A stretch of DNA of 64,000 nt from Mycolicibacterium senegalense (GCF_019645875.1 NZ_CP081000.1:930001-994000); one strand, 5' to 3'. Shown: positions 49,591-58,896, counted from the stretch's first letter. Translations and numbers: made by a program. Notes: generated by a model not told the origin, from the sequence alone.

Positions 49591-50169
49591 TCACTCACGG
49601 CAGGCGATGCCCCCGGCAGTCTCGAAGACGTCGTCGCTTCCGGTGATCCGCTGACCGCAGATCACCACCACGGAGCTGGGGACGATGACGGGGAACGTGG
49701 CTGCCGGCCCGCTGTAGGCGAACGCCTGCGAGCCATCCGGGTAGGTGACGATCGGCCTGTTCGACACCTTGCTGCCGACGGCGAGCACGTTGGTCCACTC
49801 ACCGTGCACCGTCGCAGTGCCGTTGATCGCCACGACGGTGTTGTCGTGGTCGCCGGTATACGGGTCGATGTAGTCCTTTTGGAACCCGGCCGTGCCGTCG
49901 AGCGCGAACACCTTGTTCCCGGTGCGGTTCTGCCCCACCGCCGTGGCCGTGGCGGGGCGGAACACGCTGATGGCCAACGCTCGATTGCCGGCGGATGCCT
50001 CGGCCCGCGCACCGGTGGCCGAGTTGTCCCCGATGCCGATGGGGTCACCGGGGCCGGGGTCGTAGGAGATGCCCGGCGCGGCTGCGGCCGCGCCGGCTCC
50101 CAGTCCCGCCGCGCCGACGGCTATTGCCGCGCTGACCACGAACCTGCGAACAACGAGCGTCATGAACAT
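49591..50169 (-). CDS. Small secreted protein, unknown function
   Basis: A 192-residue protein with a clear signal peptide (about 1-33, V-V-S-A-A-I-A-V-G-A-A-G-L-G-A-G-A-A-A-A-A-P). The start M-F-M-T-L at 50169 was chosen because GGAAGGG lies at the right distance. The mature part (A-T-G-A-R-A-E-A-S-A-G-N-R-A-L-A-I-S, F-A-L-D-G-T, V-A-I-N-G-T-A-T-V) is beta-rich, and a cysteine pair near the end (V-V-I-C-G...G-I-A-C-R) may form a disulfide. I do not recognise the family, although similar proteins are common in mycobacteria. Confidence 0.75.
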   Translation of the reverse strand: MFMTLVVRRFVVSAAIAVGAAGLGAGAAAAAPGISYDPGPGDPIGIGDNSATGARAEASAGNRALAISVFRPATATAVGQNRTGNKVFALDGTAGFQKDYIDPYTGDHDNTVVAINGTATVHGEWTNVLAVGSKVSNRPIVTYPDGSQAFAYSGPAATFPVIVPSSVVVICGQRITGSDDVFETAGGIACRE

Positions 50170-50317
50170 GGGCTGCCCTTCCCGAAGATGCCGAACGTGA
50201 CCGTTGACGCCAACGATCATTACGCCGAGGCGGTCAGGCGGACTGAGTAGTGCAGTACTGCAATATGTGGCTACCGGGCGTTCACCGGAGCATCACCGTT
50301 TCGTCCGTACAGTCGGC

Positions 50318-50323
50318 TACGTT
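50318..50323 (+). promoter_or_regulatory. -10 box TACGTT that fixes the PPK2 start
   Basis: TACGTT ends six bases before the GTG at 50330. This decides against the 42-codon longer frame starting at 50204 and predicts leaderless expression. Confidence 0.55.
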
Positions 50324-50329
50324 GCGCCG

Positions 50330-51187
50330 GTGACTCTCGACATCACCGGGTACACGGTCCGCGACGACGACGATGACGATCCTGTGCTGCTGCTGGAACC
50401 CAGCGGCGAAGTCGTCGACACCTGGCGGGAGAACTACCCGTACTCCGACCGGATGTCGCGCCAGGAGTACGAAGAGCAGAAGCGACTGCTGCAGATCGAA
50501 CTGCTGAAGCTGCAGAAGTGGAGCCAGGGCAACGGGTTGCGGCACGTCATCGTCTTCGAGGGACGCGATGCCGCAGGCAAGGGCGGCACCATCAAACGAT
50601 TCATGGAGCACCTGAACCCGCGCGGGGCCCGCGTCGTCGCACTGGAGAAGCCCACCGAAAAAGAACGCACCCAGTGGTATTTCCAGCGTTATGTACAGCA
50701 CCTGCCCGCTGCCGGTGAGATCGTGCTGTTCGACCGCTCCTGGTACAACCGCGCCGGGGTGGAACGTGTGATGGGCTACTGCAGCCCCAAGCAGCACGCC
50801 GAATTCATCCGCCAGGCCCCGCTGTTCGAGCAGATGCTGGTCAACGACGGCATCAGCCTGACCAAGCTGTGGTTCTCCGTCACCCAGTCCGAGCAACGGA
50901 CCCGGTTCACCATCCGTCAGGTCGACCCCGTGCGGCAGTGGAAACTCTCACCCACCGACCTGGCGTCGCTGGACAAATGGGACGACTACACCGCGGCCAA
51001 GGAAGACATGTTCGCCTGGACCGATACCGAGATCGCCCCCTGGACCGTGGTCAAGAGCAACGACAAGAAACGCGCCCGCATCAACGCCATGCGCTACGTG
51101 CTCGGTAAGTTCGACTACGACAACAAGGATTTTGACGTGGTCGGCCACGCCGATCCGCTGATCGTGGGGCGTGCCCTGTCGGACTGA
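50330..51187 (+). CDS. ppk2: Polyphosphate kinase 2
   Basis: A 285-residue PPK2-family enzyme that transfers phosphate between polyphosphate and nucleoside diphosphates, in mycobacteria mainly making GTP or ATP from polyP. Walker A is E77-G-R-D-A-A-G-K84-G-G, and the Walker B/lid part is D135-R-S-W-Y-N-R-A-G-V-E. The Asp after the Walker A Arg (R-D) and the S-D-K-R-A-R-I-N segment are typical. The N-terminus (V-T-L-D-I-T-G-Y-T-V-R) with an acidic stretch matches Rv3232c-like proteins. It is followed 35 bases later by a membrane-protein gene. Confidence 0.92.
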   Translation: MTLDITGYTVRDDDDDDPVLLLEPSGEVVDTWRENYPYSDRMSRQEYEEQKRLLQIELLKLQKWSQGNGLRHVIVFEGRDAAGKGGTIKRFMEHLNPRGARVVALEKPTEKERTQWYFQRYVQHLPAAGEIVLFDRSWYNRAGVERVMGYCSPKQHAEFIRQAPLFEQMLVNDGISLTKLWFSVTQSEQRTRFTIRQVDPVRQWKLSPTDLASLDKWDDYTAAKEDMFAWTDTEIAPWTVVKSNDKKRARINAMRYVLGKFDYDNKDFDVVGHADPLIVGRALSD

Positions 51188-51222
51188 GCAGTCTGGCCGC
51201 CGCCCGGGACTAGGAGGACGGC

Positions 51223-52071
51223 GTGCGCTTCGTCATGACGCTGTTCCTGTGGGTTTTGACGACGATCCTGCTGGCGGCCGCGGTGCCCTCGGCATGGGTG
51301 CAGAAGAACATCATCGACCAGCAGGGCTACTCGGCCTTCGCCACGGCAGCTGCCGCCGACCCACAGCTGCAGCAGGCCGTGGCCGGCGAGCTGACCACCC
51401 AGGTGCAGTCCCTGGCATCGAAGAACGGAGCGGACGTCGACTCGCGGCAGGTGCGTGCCGTCGCCGGGGCATACACCTCGGGCCCGGACTTTCCCGGGCA
51501 GTTCGCGTTGGCCAACCAGGTTGCCCACACCTGGATGTTCACCGACCGGCTGGCCCGAAACGAAGACGGCAGCTGGGTGATCGACCTGGCGCCGATGCTC
51601 TCTGATGCGTCGTTCCGCAAGACCCTGTCCGAGTTCGGTGTCGAAGTGCCGCAAACGCTTACGGTGCCCATCGCGTCGTCGGCGCCGGACAGTTTGCGGC
51701 CGGGTATCTTGCGTCCGCTGGCGGTATGGGGCCCCTGGGTGAGCGTCGGGGTGACGGTGCTCGCCGGTGTTTTCGCCCTGCTGACCTTGGCGGTTGCCCG
51801 GGCTCGCGGTAAAACTCTTGCCGCACTCGGGGTTTCGGCGCTACTGGTAGGTGCGGCCGGTTGGGCCGGGCTGGAAGCGGGACGGCGCTACCTCAACGAG
51901 GCGCTCAATCACACCACCGGCGACATCCGGCAGATCGCCGACGCCATGGCCGGCCATGCGATCGACAGTCTGCACCAGTGGCTCAACCTCACACTGGCCG
52001 CAGGTGGCGCACTGGTGGCGTTCGGGGTGCTCGTCGCGATGCTCGGCGGGTTGCGCGGCAAGTCGGGCTGA
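51223..52071 (+). CDS. Membrane protein, unknown function
   Basis: A 282-residue protein with an N-terminal membrane helix (about 4-24), an extracytoplasmic helical domain (about 25-165) and three C-terminal membrane helices (about 172-195, 200-217, 252-275). The TAGGAGGACG ribosome site before the GTG at 51223 is excellent. It shares the general pattern of actinobacterial integral membrane proteins of unknown role. It may be co-transcribed with ppk2 or have its own promoter; the next gene (Lrp) follows after 26 bases. Confidence 0.75.
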   Translation: MRFVMTLFLWVLTTILLAAAVPSAWVQKNIIDQQGYSAFATAAAADPQLQQAVAGELTTQVQSLASKNGADVDSRQVRAVAGAYTSGPDFPGQFALANQVAHTWMFTDRLARNEDGSWVIDLAPMLSDASFRKTLSEFGVEVPQTLTVPIASSAPDSLRPGILRPLAVWGPWVSVGVTVLAGVFALLTLAVARARGKTLAALGVSALLVGAAGWAGLEAGRRYLNEALNHTTGDIRQIADAMAGHAIDSLHQWLNLTLAAGGALVAFGVLVAMLGGLRGKSG

Positions 52072-52097
52072 TTCGTGCGGCGGTGGGACAATGCCCC

Positions 52098-52580
52098 ATG
52101 GCCATCAAGCTCGACGCCCTGGACTCCGCACTGCTGTCCACGCTGGCGGCTGAACCGCGCCTGCCGATCCTTGAGCTGGCATCGCGGCTGAAGGTCGCCC
52201 GCAACACCGTGCAGGCGCGGATGAAGCGGCTGGAGGACTCCGGAGTGGTTCGTGGCTATCCACCGAACATCAACCTGCCCGAGCTCGGGTTCGCGGTGCA
52301 CGCCTTCGTCGGCATCGAGACCGACCAGAACAAGATGGACGCCATCATCGAAGCCTTGCGGGCGTATCCCCACGTACTCGAGGTGCATGCGACCACCGGG
52401 CGAGCGGATCTGCTGGTCCGGATCGCCGCTCAGACCCAACAGGAACTGCTCGACATCATCCAGCAGGTGCACCGGATCGACGGGGTGAAGCATTCCGAAA
52501 CGATGCTGGCGATGGCGACGCCGGTCGAATACCGGTCACTGCCTCTCGTGCAGCAGCTGACGCAGCATCGAACAAAATGA
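52098..52580 (+). CDS. Lrp/AsnC family transcriptional regulator
   Basis: A 160-residue regulator, normal for Lrp/AsnC. The N-terminal winged helix (L-D-A-L-D-S-A-L-L-S-T-L, then L-A-S-R-L-K-V-A-R-N-T-V-Q-A-R-M-K-R-L) is followed by the RAM (amino-acid-binding) domain (A-F-V-G-I-E, V-L-E-V-H-A-T-T-G-R-A-D-L-L-V-R-I). These proteins sense amino acids. It precedes and points into an indolepyruvate oxidoreductase / amino-acid dehydrogenase / permease cluster, so it most likely regulates that cluster from sites in the AT-rich gap 52581-52744. Confidence 0.93.
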   Translation: MAIKLDALDSALLSTLAAEPRLPILELASRLKVARNTVQARMKRLEDSGVVRGYPPNINLPELGFAVHAFVGIETDQNKMDAIIEALRAYPHVLEVHATTGRADLLVRIAAQTQQELLDIIQQVHRIDGVKHSETMLAMATPVEYRSLPLVQQLTQHRTK

Positions 52581-52608
52581 TGCGTAGGTCACAGTGGGCC
52601 ACGTCACA

Positions 52609-52691
52609 ATTGAGCAATCTGATCAACATTTTTGCTGACTATTGACGTAGATCACACGCAGGAGCAGATTCCACTGCACCGATTGCTCGAT
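52609..52691. promoter_or_regulatory. AT-rich control region between lrp-like and IOR genes with inverted repeat
   Basis: ATTGAGCAATC (52609-52619) and GATTGCTCGAT (52681-52691) are inverted repeats, 10 of 11 matching. Between them are TTGAC- and TTTTTGC-containing AT-rich stretches, unusual for this GC-rich genome. It fits an Lrp-type wrapped control region for the downstream catabolic genes; the binding itself is inference. Confidence 0.45.
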
Positions 52692-52744
52692 GTTCCTCGC
52701 TTTGCAGCTCACGATCTGGGTTGTGGAAGGTGTGGTGGTTAGAC

Positions 52745-55700
52745 GTGACAAGCGTTTTGGGCGCTTCCGAACTCGCGATGGTGGAACCCACCGCGCCGTA
52801 CGACCTTGCTGACCGGTATCGCTCCGGCGCCGGCCCGGTGCTCCTCACAGGAGTGCAGGCCATCGCCAGAATGATGGTCGAGCAGCACGTCCGGGACACC
52901 CGCGCCGGGCGGCGCGTCGCCACCTTCGTCTCCGGCTACCAGGGCAGCCCCCTGGGCGGCGTGGACAAGATGCTGCTCGACATGCCCGGCGTCCTGACCG
53001 AGCACGACATCGTCTTCACACCCGGGTTCAACGAAGAGCTCGCCGCCACCGCGGTCTGGGGCAGCCAGACCGATCTCCCTGCCGGTACGCCGACCCACGA
53101 CGGCGTCGTCGGCGTCTGGTACGGCAAGGGGCCTGGCGTCGACCGCGCCACCGACGCGCTGCGGCACGCCAACATGTACGGCGTCAACCCACGCGGCGGC
53201 GTACTGTTGCTGGTCGGCGACGACCCGGCCTCGAAGTCCTCTACGGTCCCGGCTGTCAGCGAGCGGTCCCTCGCGGCCCTCGGCATCCCGGTGCTGTTCC
53301 CGCGCAACGCCGAAGAGATCGTCACGATGGGCATGCAGGGGATCGCGCTGTCCCGCGCGTCAGGCTGCGTCGTGGCGATGAAGATCGTGGCCGACGTCGC
53401 CGACGGCGCCTGGACCGTCGATGCCGATGTGGCCGACCTGGCGATCATCGTGCCCGAAATCAACTGGGATGGAAAGCCGTTCAGCTACCGGCAACGTCCG
53501 ATGGCCGCACCGGCGGACAGCCTGCTTGCCGAGGCCGACCTCTACGGACCGCGCTGGGCGACCGTGCGTGCCTTCGGCGATGTGAACTGCCTTGACGTGC
53601 TTGAGGTGGCCCCGGTCCGCGCGAAGATCGGCATCGCCGCGACCGGCACGACGTTCGATGCGGTGCGCCAGACACTGCTCGACCTCGGCGTCGACGACGC
53701 GGCATTGCACCGGGCCGGAATCCGGCTGCTGCGCATCGGTATGCCGTATCCGGTAGGCCGGCAGTCCGTCCGGGAGTTCGCCTGCGGTCTCGAGCAGGTG
53801 ATCGTGGTCGAGGACAAGACCGCGTTCATCGAGACCCAGATCCGCGAAATCCTGTACGGGTCCGCCGATGCACCGCAGATCGTGGGCAAGTACGACGCGG
53901 CCGGCGCCCCGCTGTTCCCGGTCGGTGGCGAGCTGACCGCGGGCCGACTGCTGGCGCCGCTGCGCCGCGTACTGCGCGATCATGTCGAGCTCAAGCGGAC
54001 GCCGCCGCCCCCGCTGTCGCTGGAAGTCCTGTCCGCCAAGCGAACCGCCTACTTCTGCAGCGGCTGCCCGCACAATCGCTCCACGGCGATCCCCGAAGGC
54101 TCGATCGGTGGCGGCGGCATCGGCTGCCACACCCTGGTCACGATGTCGGGCCGCAGTGACAGCGCGGTGGTCGGGCTGACCCAGATGGGCGGCGAGGGCA
54201 GCCAGTGGATCGGGCAGGCGCCGTTCACCGATGTGCCGCATCTGTTCCAGAACGTCGGCGACGGCACGTTCTTCCACTCCGGGCAGCTCGCGGTTCAGGC
54301 CTGCATCGCCGCGGGGGTGAACATCACCTACAAGCTGCTCTACAACGAGGTCGTCGCGATGACCGGCGCGCAGGACGTCGAGGGCGGGCTCGGCGTCGCG
54401 AAGCTCACCCACAAGCTCACCACCGAAGGCGTCAAGCAGATCATCGTCTGCGCCGACGAACCCAAGCGGCACAACCGGAAAGCGCTCGCCAAGGGCACGC
54501 TGCTGTGGCACCGCGACCGGCTCGACGAAGCCCAGAAGCTGCTGCGCGAAATTCCCGGTGTCACAGTGCTCATCTACGACCAGCACTGCGCCGCCGACGC
54601 GCGCCGCCAGCGCAAGCGCGGAACCCTGCCCACCCGCACCACCCGCGTCGTCATCAACGAGGCGGTCTGCGAGGGTTGCGGTGACTGCGGCACCAAGTCG
54701 AACTGCTTGTCCGTGCAGCCGGTCGACACCGAGTTCGGGCGCAAGACCCGCATCGACCAGACCTCCTGCAACACCGACTACAGCTGCCTGGACGGCGACT
54801 GCCCGTCCTTCGTGACCGTCGAGATGACGCCGGACACGAAGGGGCGCAAAGCCTCCCGATCTTCGCGGCGTAGCAAGCTCGCGGAGCCGCCGCGCGTCGC
54901 CGACCCAGGCTTCGCCGTCCCGACGGGCACCCAGAACGTGCTGCTGGCCGGTATCGGCGGGACCGGGATCGTGACCGTCAACCAGGTGCTGGCCACCGCA
55001 GCGCTGCGCGCGGGATACGCGGTGGAGAGCCTCGACCAGATCGGGCTGAGCCAGAAGGCCGGACCGGTGGTGTCGCACCTGCGGTTCTCGACCACCTCGC
55101 TGGAACCGTCGAACAGGTTGACGCCGGGCAGCGCCGACTGCGTCATCGCGATCGACCTGCTGACCGCGACCGACACCAGGAACCTGTCCTACGGCAGCCC
55201 GGCACGCACCGTCGCCGTCGCTTCCACCAGCCAGACCCCGACCGGGGACATGGTGTACGACAAGTCCGTTGCCTACCCGGACGTCCAGGCTTTGTTGGAC
55301 CGGCTCGCGGCGACCACCCGGACGCTGACCCACTTCGACGCGCTCGCCGCGGCCCAGGCGTTGTTCGGCAACACCGCGGCGGCCAATTTCCTTGTCGTCG
55401 GCGCCGCGTTCCAGAACGGCGGGTTGCGCCTGCCAGAGGCCAGCATCGAAGAGGCCATCGGGATCAACGGGGTCGCCGTCGCCGCCAATGTCGCGGCCTT
55501 CCGCTGGGGTCGCGTCGCGGTCGCCGATCCGGCGGCCTTCGCCGCGGCCGTGTCGGCAGGACGTCCGCAGTCCGCGTCGGCAGTCGTGGACCGGGAACTG
55601 TTGGCCGGCACCACCTTCGACGGTGCAGTCCGCCGACTGGTCGAAGTGCGGGCCGGCGAGTTGGTCCGCTACCAGAACGCGAAAGTGGCCCGGCACTATG

Positions 55701-56236
55701 TCGAAACCGTCCACACCGTGTGGCAGTCGGAGCGTGCGATCACCGAGCGCACGGAGTTCAGCGAGGCCGTGGCCCGTGGGCTGCACAAGTTCACCGCCTA
55801 CAAGGACGAGTACGAAGTCGCCCGCCTGCTGGTCGATCCGGCCTTCCTGGCCGACGTACAGGCGCAGGTGCCCGGCGGGGAGAACCTCACCTACCGGCTG
55901 CACCCGCCCGTGCTGCGGGCGATGGGCCGCACGAAGAAGGTGGGTTTCGGCCCGAAATCGCATGCGGCACTGAAGCTGCTCGCCAAGGGCAAGGTGCTGC
56001 GCGGCACCAAGCTCGACCCGTTCGGCTATGCCCACGTCCGGAAAGTGGAGCGGGAGCTGCTGGCCCACTACATCGGCATGGTGCGCCGGCTCGCCGCTGA
56101 GCTGAGCGTCGACAACTACGCACAAGCAGTCGAGGCAGCCGGACTGCCCGACCTGGTTCGGGGCTACGAGGACGTCAAGCTCGGCAACGTCGAGCTGTAC
56201 CGGGCCCGATTGCGCGACCTCGGCATCACGGCCTGA
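52745..56236 (+). CDS. Fused indolepyruvate ferredoxin oxidoreductase
   Basis: A 1163-residue single-chain enzyme (alpha and beta parts fused) that oxidatively decarboxylates aryl- or branched-chain 2-oxo acids to acyl-CoA, passing electrons to ferredoxin. Visible parts are the N-terminal pyrimidine-binding region with G-Y-Q-G-S-P-L-G-G (about 60-68), a TPP-type segment (C-S-G-C-P-H-N-R-S, about 437-445, and G-G-E-G-S-Q-W), the Cys-rich iron-sulfur part (V-C-E-G-C-G-D-C, then C-N-T-D-Y-S-C-L-D-G-D-C, about 640-690), and a C-terminal gamma-like domain with G-I-G-G-T-G. The start is uncertain among TTG 52721, GTG 52745 and ATG 52778. It precedes an amino-acid dehydrogenase. Confidence 0.92.
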   Translation: MTSVLGASELAMVEPTAPYDLADRYRSGAGPVLLTGVQAIARMMVEQHVRDTRAGRRVATFVSGYQGSPLGGVDKMLLDMPGVLTEHDIVFTPGFNEELAATAVWGSQTDLPAGTPTHDGVVGVWYGKGPGVDRATDALRHANMYGVNPRGGVLLLVGDDPASKSSTVPAVSERSLAALGIPVLFPRNAEEIVTMGMQGIALSRASGCVVAMKIVADVADGAWTVDADVADLAIIVPEINWDGKPFSYRQRPMAAPADSLLAEADLYGPRWATVRAFGDVNCLDVLEVAPVRAKIGIAATGTTFDAVRQTLLDLGVDDAALHRAGIRLLRIGMPYPVGRQSVREFACGLEQVIVVEDKTAFIETQIREILYGSADAPQIVGKYDAAGAPLFPVGGELTAGRLLAPLRRVLRDHVELKRTPPPPLSLEVLSAKRTAYFCSGCPHNRSTAIPEGSIGGGGIGCHTLVTMSGRSDSAVVGLTQMGGEGSQWIGQAPFTDVPHLFQNVGDGTFFHSGQLAVQACIAAGVNITYKLLYNEVVAMTGAQDVEGGLGVAKLTHKLTTEGVKQIIVCADEPKRHNRKALAKGTLLWHRDRLDEAQKLLREIPGVTVLIYDQHCAADARRQRKRGTLPTRTTRVVINEAVCEGCGDCGTKSNCLSVQPVDTEFGRKTRIDQTSCNTDYSCLDGDCPSFVTVEMTPDTKGRKASRSSRRSKLAEPPRVADPGFAVPTGTQNVLLAGIGGTGIVTVNQVLATAALRAGYAVESLDQIGLSQKAGPVVSHLRFSTTSLEPSNRLTPGSADCVIAIDLLTATDTRNLSYGSPARTVAVASTSQTPTGDMVYDKSVAYPDVQALLDRLAATTRTLTHFDALAAAQALFGNTAAANFLVVGAAFQNGGLRLPEASIEEAIGINGVAVAANVAAFRWGRVAVADPAAFAAAVSAGRPQSASAVVDRELLAGTTFDGAVRRLVEVRAGELVRYQNAKVARHYVETVHTVWQSERAITERTEFSEAVARGLHKFTAYKDEYEVARLLVDPAFLADVQAQVPGGENLTYRLHPPVLRAMGRTKKVGFGPKSHAALKLLAKGKVLRGTKLDPFGYAHVRKVERELLAHYIGMVRRLAAELSVDNYAQAVEAAGLPDLVRGYEDVKLGNVELYRARLRDLGITA

Positions 56237-56256
56237 CCGGCCACCGCTGAGTCTCC

Positions 56257-56305
56257 TGCCGCCGAACATGCGGCAGCCCAACCCCATGCCGCCGAACATG
56301 CGGCA
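56257..56305 (+). repeat. Two direct copies of a 19-bp hairpin, 30 bp apart
   Basis: TGCCGCCGAACATGCGGCA occurs at 56257-56275 and 56287-56305. Each copy is itself an inverted repeat (TGCCGC/GCGGCA with a seven-base loop). They occupy most of the 87-base gap before the dehydrogenase start at 56324. The three-turn spacing suits a dimeric regulator site or a pair of mRNA processing hairpins. Confidence 0.7.
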
Positions 56306-56323
56306 ACCTGAAAGGAATCCGTA

Positions 56324-57394
56324 GTGACTGCTATGCACACCGCGTCGGGAGTATTCGGCCGTTCGCAGGAGTTGAGCGCACGAGCCCATGAGCAGGTCGT
56401 GTTCTGCGAGGACGCCAAGTCCGGCCTGAAGGCGATCATCGCCATCCACTCGACCGCACTCGGCCCGGCGCTCGGCGGCACCCGGATGTACCCGTACGCC
56501 GACGAATTCGAAGCGCTCGAAGACGTGCTCCGGCTGTCGTGGGGCATGTCGTACAAAGCCGCGGCGGCCGGAGTCGACCTCGGCGGCGGCAAGGCGGTGA
56601 TCATCGGCGACCCCGCTACCGACAAGAGCGAGGCGCTGTTCGCCGCCTACGCGCGGTTCGTCAACGGCCTCGGCGGCCGGTATGTCACCGCGGGAGACGT
56701 CGGCACCAACACTGACGACCTGGACGTCATCGGCAAGTACACCACGCACGTCACCGGCCGCAGCGTCGCCGCGGGCGGGTCCGGCGACAGCGCGCGACTG
56801 ACCGCGCTGGGCGTGTTCAACGCGATGCGCGCGGGTGCCGAATCCGTCTGGGGGACAGCATCGCTGGCGAGCCGCACGGTCGGTGTCGAGGGTGTCGGCA
56901 AGGTCGGCCGTGAACTGATCGCCTTGCTGCTCGCCGACGGCGCGGAGGTGTGTGCAACCGACGTGAACGACGCCGCACTGCAACGTCTATCGGCCGAGCA
57001 CCCGTCGATCCGGCTGCTGAGCTCGGTCGCGGCCGCCCCGGTCGACGTCTACGCCCCGTGCGCCCTCGGCGCGACCCTGACGCCGGCGAGCGCAGAAGCC
57101 ATCGAGGCGAAGCTGATCTGCGGTGCGGCCAACAACCAGCTCGCGACTGCCGATGTCGAGCAGACGCTCGGCCGACGCGGGATCACCTGGGTGCCCGACT
57201 TCGTCGCCAACGCAGGCGGTCTCATCCAGGTCGGCGGCGAACTGCACCGTGCAGACCGAACGGCCGTCGAAGTCGACGTGACCCGCATCTTCGACCGGTG
57301 CCGCGACATCATCGCCGCGGCACGCGATGCGGGCATCGGTACCGGCGCGGCGGCGAACCTGTTCGCCGAGCGGCGACTCGACGGGGCCATCTGA
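56324..57394 (+). CDS. Leu/Phe/Val-type amino-acid dehydrogenase
   Basis: A 356-residue enzyme of the Glu/Leu/Phe/Val dehydrogenase family that converts an amino acid to its 2-oxo acid with NAD. The active-site lysines are K78 (M-S-Y-K) and K90 (G-G-G-K), with L-G-P-A-L-G-G-T-R preceding, and the NAD fold G-V-E-G-V-G-K-V-G lies near 185. Its oxo-acid product would feed the oxidoreductase encoded just upstream. GTG start behind AAAGGA. Its stop overlaps the permease ATG. The substrate (Leu, Val or Phe) cannot be decided by eye. Confidence 0.92.
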   Translation: MTAMHTASGVFGRSQELSARAHEQVVFCEDAKSGLKAIIAIHSTALGPALGGTRMYPYADEFEALEDVLRLSWGMSYKAAAAGVDLGGGKAVIIGDPATDKSEALFAAYARFVNGLGGRYVTAGDVGTNTDDLDVIGKYTTHVTGRSVAAGGSGDSARLTALGVFNAMRAGAESVWGTASLASRTVGVEGVGKVGRELIALLLADGAEVCATDVNDAALQRLSAEHPSIRLLSSVAAAPVDVYAPCALGATLTPASAEAIEAKLICGAANNQLATADVEQTLGRRGITWVPDFVANAGGLIQVGGELHRADRTAVEVDVTRIFDRCRDIIAAARDAGIGTGAAANLFAERRLDGAI

Positions 57395-58896
57395 TGCCGG
57401 CCGCCGGCGGGATGTTCCGCACCAAATCGGTCGAGCAGTCGATCCGGGACACCGACGAACCGGACTCGAAGCTGCGCAGGGACCTGACCGCAAGGGATCT
57501 CACCGTTTTCGGTGTCGCAGTCGTCATCGGCGCCGGCATCTTCACCCTCACCGCCCGGACCGCGGGCACCATGGCGGGACCGTCGGTGTCACTCGCCTTC
57601 ATCCTGGCGGCGATCGCGTGCGGGTTGACCGCACTCTGCTACGCCGAGTTCGCCTCAACGGTCCCCGTCGCGGGCAGTGCCTACACCTTCGCCTACGCCA
57701 CCTTTGGTGAGGCGATCGCCTGGATCATCGGCTGGGACTTGATCCTGGAGTTCGCGCTCGCGGTTTCCGTTGTCGCCAAAGGCTGGTCGCAATACCTCGG
57801 CGACGTGCTCGGCGGGTTGGCACCGGTTGTGCACCTCGGGTCGGTCACGTTCGACTGGGGCGCGGTAGCGATCATCGCGATCGTCGGGATCCTGCTCGCC
57901 ACCGGGACCAAGCTGTCGTCGCGGGTGTCCGCCGTCGCGGTCGCGATCAAACTCGGGGTGATCCTGCTGATCCTGATCGTCGGGGCCACCTACTTCAAGG
58001 CGTCCAACCTGACACCGTTCATCCCGCCGTCGGAACCGTCGGCCAAGGCGGACGGAGTGCACCAGTCGATGTTGGCCTGGCTCACCGGATCCGGCGGCAC
58101 CAGCTTCGGCTGGCTCGGCCTGCTGTCGGCGGCAAGTATCGCGTTCTTCGCCTTCGTCGGCTTCGATGTGGTTGCCACCGCAGCGGAAGAGACCCGCAAC
58201 CCGCAGCGCGACGTCCCGCGCGGCATCTTCGCGTCGCTGGCCATCGTCACCGTGTGCTACGTCGCGGTGTCGATCGTGCTGACCGGCATGGTGCACTACA
58301 CCCAGCTGCAGGGCGAAAATGTCACCCTTGCAACGGCGTTCGCCCTCCACGGCGCCACCTGGGTGAAGAACATCATCGCCGTCGGGGCGCTGGCAGGCCT
58401 GTCCACCGTCGTGATGGTGATGTTCCTCGGCCAGACCCGCGTGCTGTTCGCGATGGCCCGTGACGGCCTGATACCCCGCGGGCTCGCGCGCACCGGTAAG
58501 CGGGGTACGCCGGTGCGGCTCACGGTCATCGTCGGCACGGTCTGCGCGGGACTCGCAGCGTTCGTCGATTTCGGCACGCTGGCGGGAATGGTCAACATCG
58601 GCACCCTGGTGGCGTTCGTGCTGGTGGCGATCGGTGTCCCGATCCTGCGCCTGACCCGGCCCGACCTGAAGCGCGGCTTCCGCGTTCCGTTCGTTCCGCT
58701 GATTCCGATCCTGGCCGCGGGCTCCTGCCTGTGGCTGATGCTCAACCTCGAAGTCGAGACTTGGTTGCGCTTCGTGATCTGGATGGCGATCGGCGCGGTC
58801 GTGTACCTCGCCTACGGACGGTCGCATTCGTTGCTTGCGAGACAGCGGAAACCGGTGCGCGAGGAAGCCGAGGAGCCGGTCGAGGTGGCGGTCTGA
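57394..58896 (+). CDS. APC-family amino-acid permease
   Basis: A 500-residue transporter with about 12 membrane helices. The N-terminal segment V-F-G-V-A-V-V-I-G-A-G-I-F-T-L-T is the consensus glycine-rich unwound helix 1 of the APC (CAT-like) family. A-F-V-G-F-D-V-V-A-T-A-A-E-E-T-R-N-P-Q-R-D is the typical helix 6-8 loop of cationic/neutral amino-acid transporters. ATG 57394 overlaps the dehydrogenase stop (TGATG); M-F-R at 57412 is an alternative. In this operon it likely imports the amino acid degraded by the two enzymes. Confidence 0.93.
   Translation: MPAAGGMFRTKSVEQSIRDTDEPDSKLRRDLTARDLTVFGVAVVIGAGIFTLTARTAGTMAGPSVSLAFILAAIACGLTALCYAEFASTVPVAGSAYTFAYATFGEAIAWIIGWDLILEFALAVSVVAKGWSQYLGDVLGGLAPVVHLGSVTFDWGAVAIIAIVGILLATGTKLSSRVSAVAVAIKLGVILLILIVGATYFKASNLTPFIPPSEPSAKADGVHQSMLAWLTGSGGTSFGWLGLLSAASIAFFAFVGFDVVATAAEETRNPQRDVPRGIFASLAIVTVCYVAVSIVLTGMVHYTQLQGENVTLATAFALHGATWVKNIIAVGALAGLSTVVMVMFLGQTRVLFAMARDGLIPRGLARTGKRGTPVRLTVIVGTVCAGLAAFVDFGTLAGMVNIGTLVAFVLVAIGVPILRLTRPDLKRGFRVPFVPLIPILAAGSCLWLMLNLEVETWLRFVIWMAIGAVVYLAYGRSHSLLARQRKPVREEAEEPVEVAV

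Noticed and set aside
53360..56983. A 1207-codon minus-strand open frame opposite the indolepyruvate oxidoreductase
   Set aside because: It is the mirror of a strongly GC3-biased gene, shows Arg/Gln/His/Gly-rich composition without domains, and spans two plus-strand genes with clear families.
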